Shown here: positions 63,375 through 64,000 of the stretch, piece by piece
Numbering within the stretch: position 1 is the stretch's first letter
How the letters are laid out: every line of letters begins with the position of its first letter
Origin: Roseomonas populi
GTDB lineage: Bacteria; Pseudomonadota; Alphaproteobacteria; Acetobacterales; Acetobacteraceae
Direction: 5' to 3'
DNA: 64,000 bases
Assembly: GCF_024594815.1 (NCBI RefSeq)
Contig: NZ_JANJOU010000003.1
Location: 124,001 to 188,000, forward strand
The notes under the pieces: model-generated
What the model was told of the DNA's origin: nothing
The model's input: only the letters and a program-made list of their open reading frames with translations
Database searches by the model: none
Position numbers and translations under genes: made by a program

Positions 63375-64000
63375 CCTCGGCACCTCCCGCCGCGCCCTGC
63401 TGGCGGGGCTGGCGGCTGCCCCGGTGCTCGGTGGGCGGGCCTTTGCCCAGGGTTCCTCGGGCCAGGGCGCATGGCCCGACCGGCCCGTGCGCCTCGTCGT
63501 CTCCTTCGCGCCTGGCGGGCCGGCCGACATCGTCGCGCGCATCGTGGGGGAGCGTCTCTCCCAGCAATGGGGGCAGGCGGCGGTGATCGAGAACCGTGCG
63601 GGCGCCGGCGGCAACGTGGGCGCCCAGCTCGTCGCCCGCGCCCGGCCGGACGGCACCACCGCCCTCGTCACCACCAGCGCCTTCGCGGTGAACCCCAGCC
63701 TGTCCCGCAGCAGCGGCTACCGGCCGGAGGAGCTGGCGCCCGCCGCCCTCCTCGCCTCCACCCCGAACCTGCTGGCGGTGCGTCCGGACTTCCCGGCGCG
63801 GAACATCGCGGAGCTGGTCGAGTACGCGCGCCAGAAGCCCCTGAACTTCGGCACGGCGGGGGTGGGCACCACGCCCCATCTCTCCGCCGAGCGCCTGTTC
63901 CGGACGCTGGCGAAGGTGGACGCGCAGCACATCCCCTTCACCGGCGCCGGCCCCGCACTGACGGCCGTGCTGGGCGGGCAGCTGGAGATGGCAAGCGTCG
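63367..64000 (+). CDS. Bug/TctC-family substrate-binding protein, 3' end outside the window
   Basis: The first 211 residues of a Bug receptor. A twin-arginine-like signal (TSRRALLAGLAAAPVLGGRAFAQ), then family hallmarks: WPDRPVRLVVSFAPGGPADIVARIV, IENRAGAGGNVGAQLVARA and GTAGVGTTPHLSAE. These capture carboxylates or small aromatics, usually for TctAB-type or unknown membrane partners. The reading frame runs off the edge. Overlaps the hydrolase gene by 8 bases. Confidence 0.9.
   Translation, partial: MADLGTSRRALLAGLAAAPVLGGRAFAQGSSGQGAWPDRPVRLVVSFAPGGPADIVARIVGERLSQQWGQAAVIENRAGAGGNVGAQLVARARPDGTTALVTTSAFAVNPSLSRSSGYRPEELAPAALLASTPNLLAVRPDFPARNIAELVEYARQKPLNFGTAGVGTTPHLSAERLFRTLAKVDAQHIPFTGAGPALTAVLGGQLEMASV

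Overview
The window is one continuous, very GC-rich chromosomal segment of an alphaproteobacterium. It is most likely a member of the Acetobacteraceae, perhaps Roseomonas-like. The evidence is the CtrA-ChpT phosphorelay pair, a COQ7-type ubiquinone hydroxylase, an AcpXL very-long-chain fatty acid cluster, a PetP/PetR pair, a Bug-type solute receptor, frequent GTG/TTG starts and extreme third-position GC. I see no insertion sequence, integrase, phage module, CRISPR array or rRNA operon. Two tRNA genes are present: Leu(CAA), and a CAU tRNA that looks like Ile2. Most genes are core functions in short operons.

Layout. 1-6.4 kb: edge of a GAF-PAS sensor, gluQ, an esterase, an HNH protein, small envelope proteins, a dsbB-like/coq7 pair and a cupin. 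6.4-11.1 kb: tRNA-Leu, then a 1438-residue RTX-tailed extracellular phosphatase/nucleotidase ending in a strong terminator. 11.2-16.3 kb: a complete six-gene acpXL-fabZXL-fabF2XL-fabF1XL-adh2XL-lpxXL operon, which makes a very long acyl chain and puts it on lipid A. Its second ketosynthase contains no cysteine at all and looks like a chain-length-factor-type partner. 16.3-22.1 kb: an SLC13-type permease, a hydroxyisobutyrate dehydrogenase-like gene, an HxlR regulator divergent from an NAD(P)-binding protein across three perfect palindromes, and an Lrp regulator divergent from phhA.

22.1-31.1 kb is a motility and cell-cycle block. fliI and a FliJ-like gene are divergent from ctrA, and convergent with ctrA runs chpT-cheA-cheW-cheY-cheB-cheR. 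The phosphotransferase that feeds CtrA is therefore the first gene of the chemotaxis cluster. 31.2-41.7 kb: moaA, a tautomerase/LysR pair with a 9-bp dyad, arsC-like, rarA, an RluA-type pseudouridine synthase, AsmA and small genes. 41.7-48.4 kb: tRNA-Ile2, an exported MetX-like hydrolase, ppa, cupin and GFA proteins, a 59-residue gene, an HxlR-MATE pair with a tandem operator, and a small RTX protein with a double-glycine-type leader.

48.4-54.7 kb holds odhA-odhB and lpdA, separated by an inverted GyrI-like gene. 55.0-58.8 kb: ilvE divergent from a petP-petR-histidine kinase operon. 58.9-61.2 kb: cysE, a His-rich exported protein and ychF. The right end (61.4-64 kb) is a small accessory group: a Tat-type substrate-binding protein, a NodB-fold hydrolase without the usual Asp-Asp, and a Bug/TctC receptor cut by the window edge. 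Nothing here is clearly a wholly undescribed system. The best leads are the GG-leader RTX protein, the cysteine-free ketosynthase partner, the ctrA/chpT/che arrangement, and several unusually clean operator palindromes.
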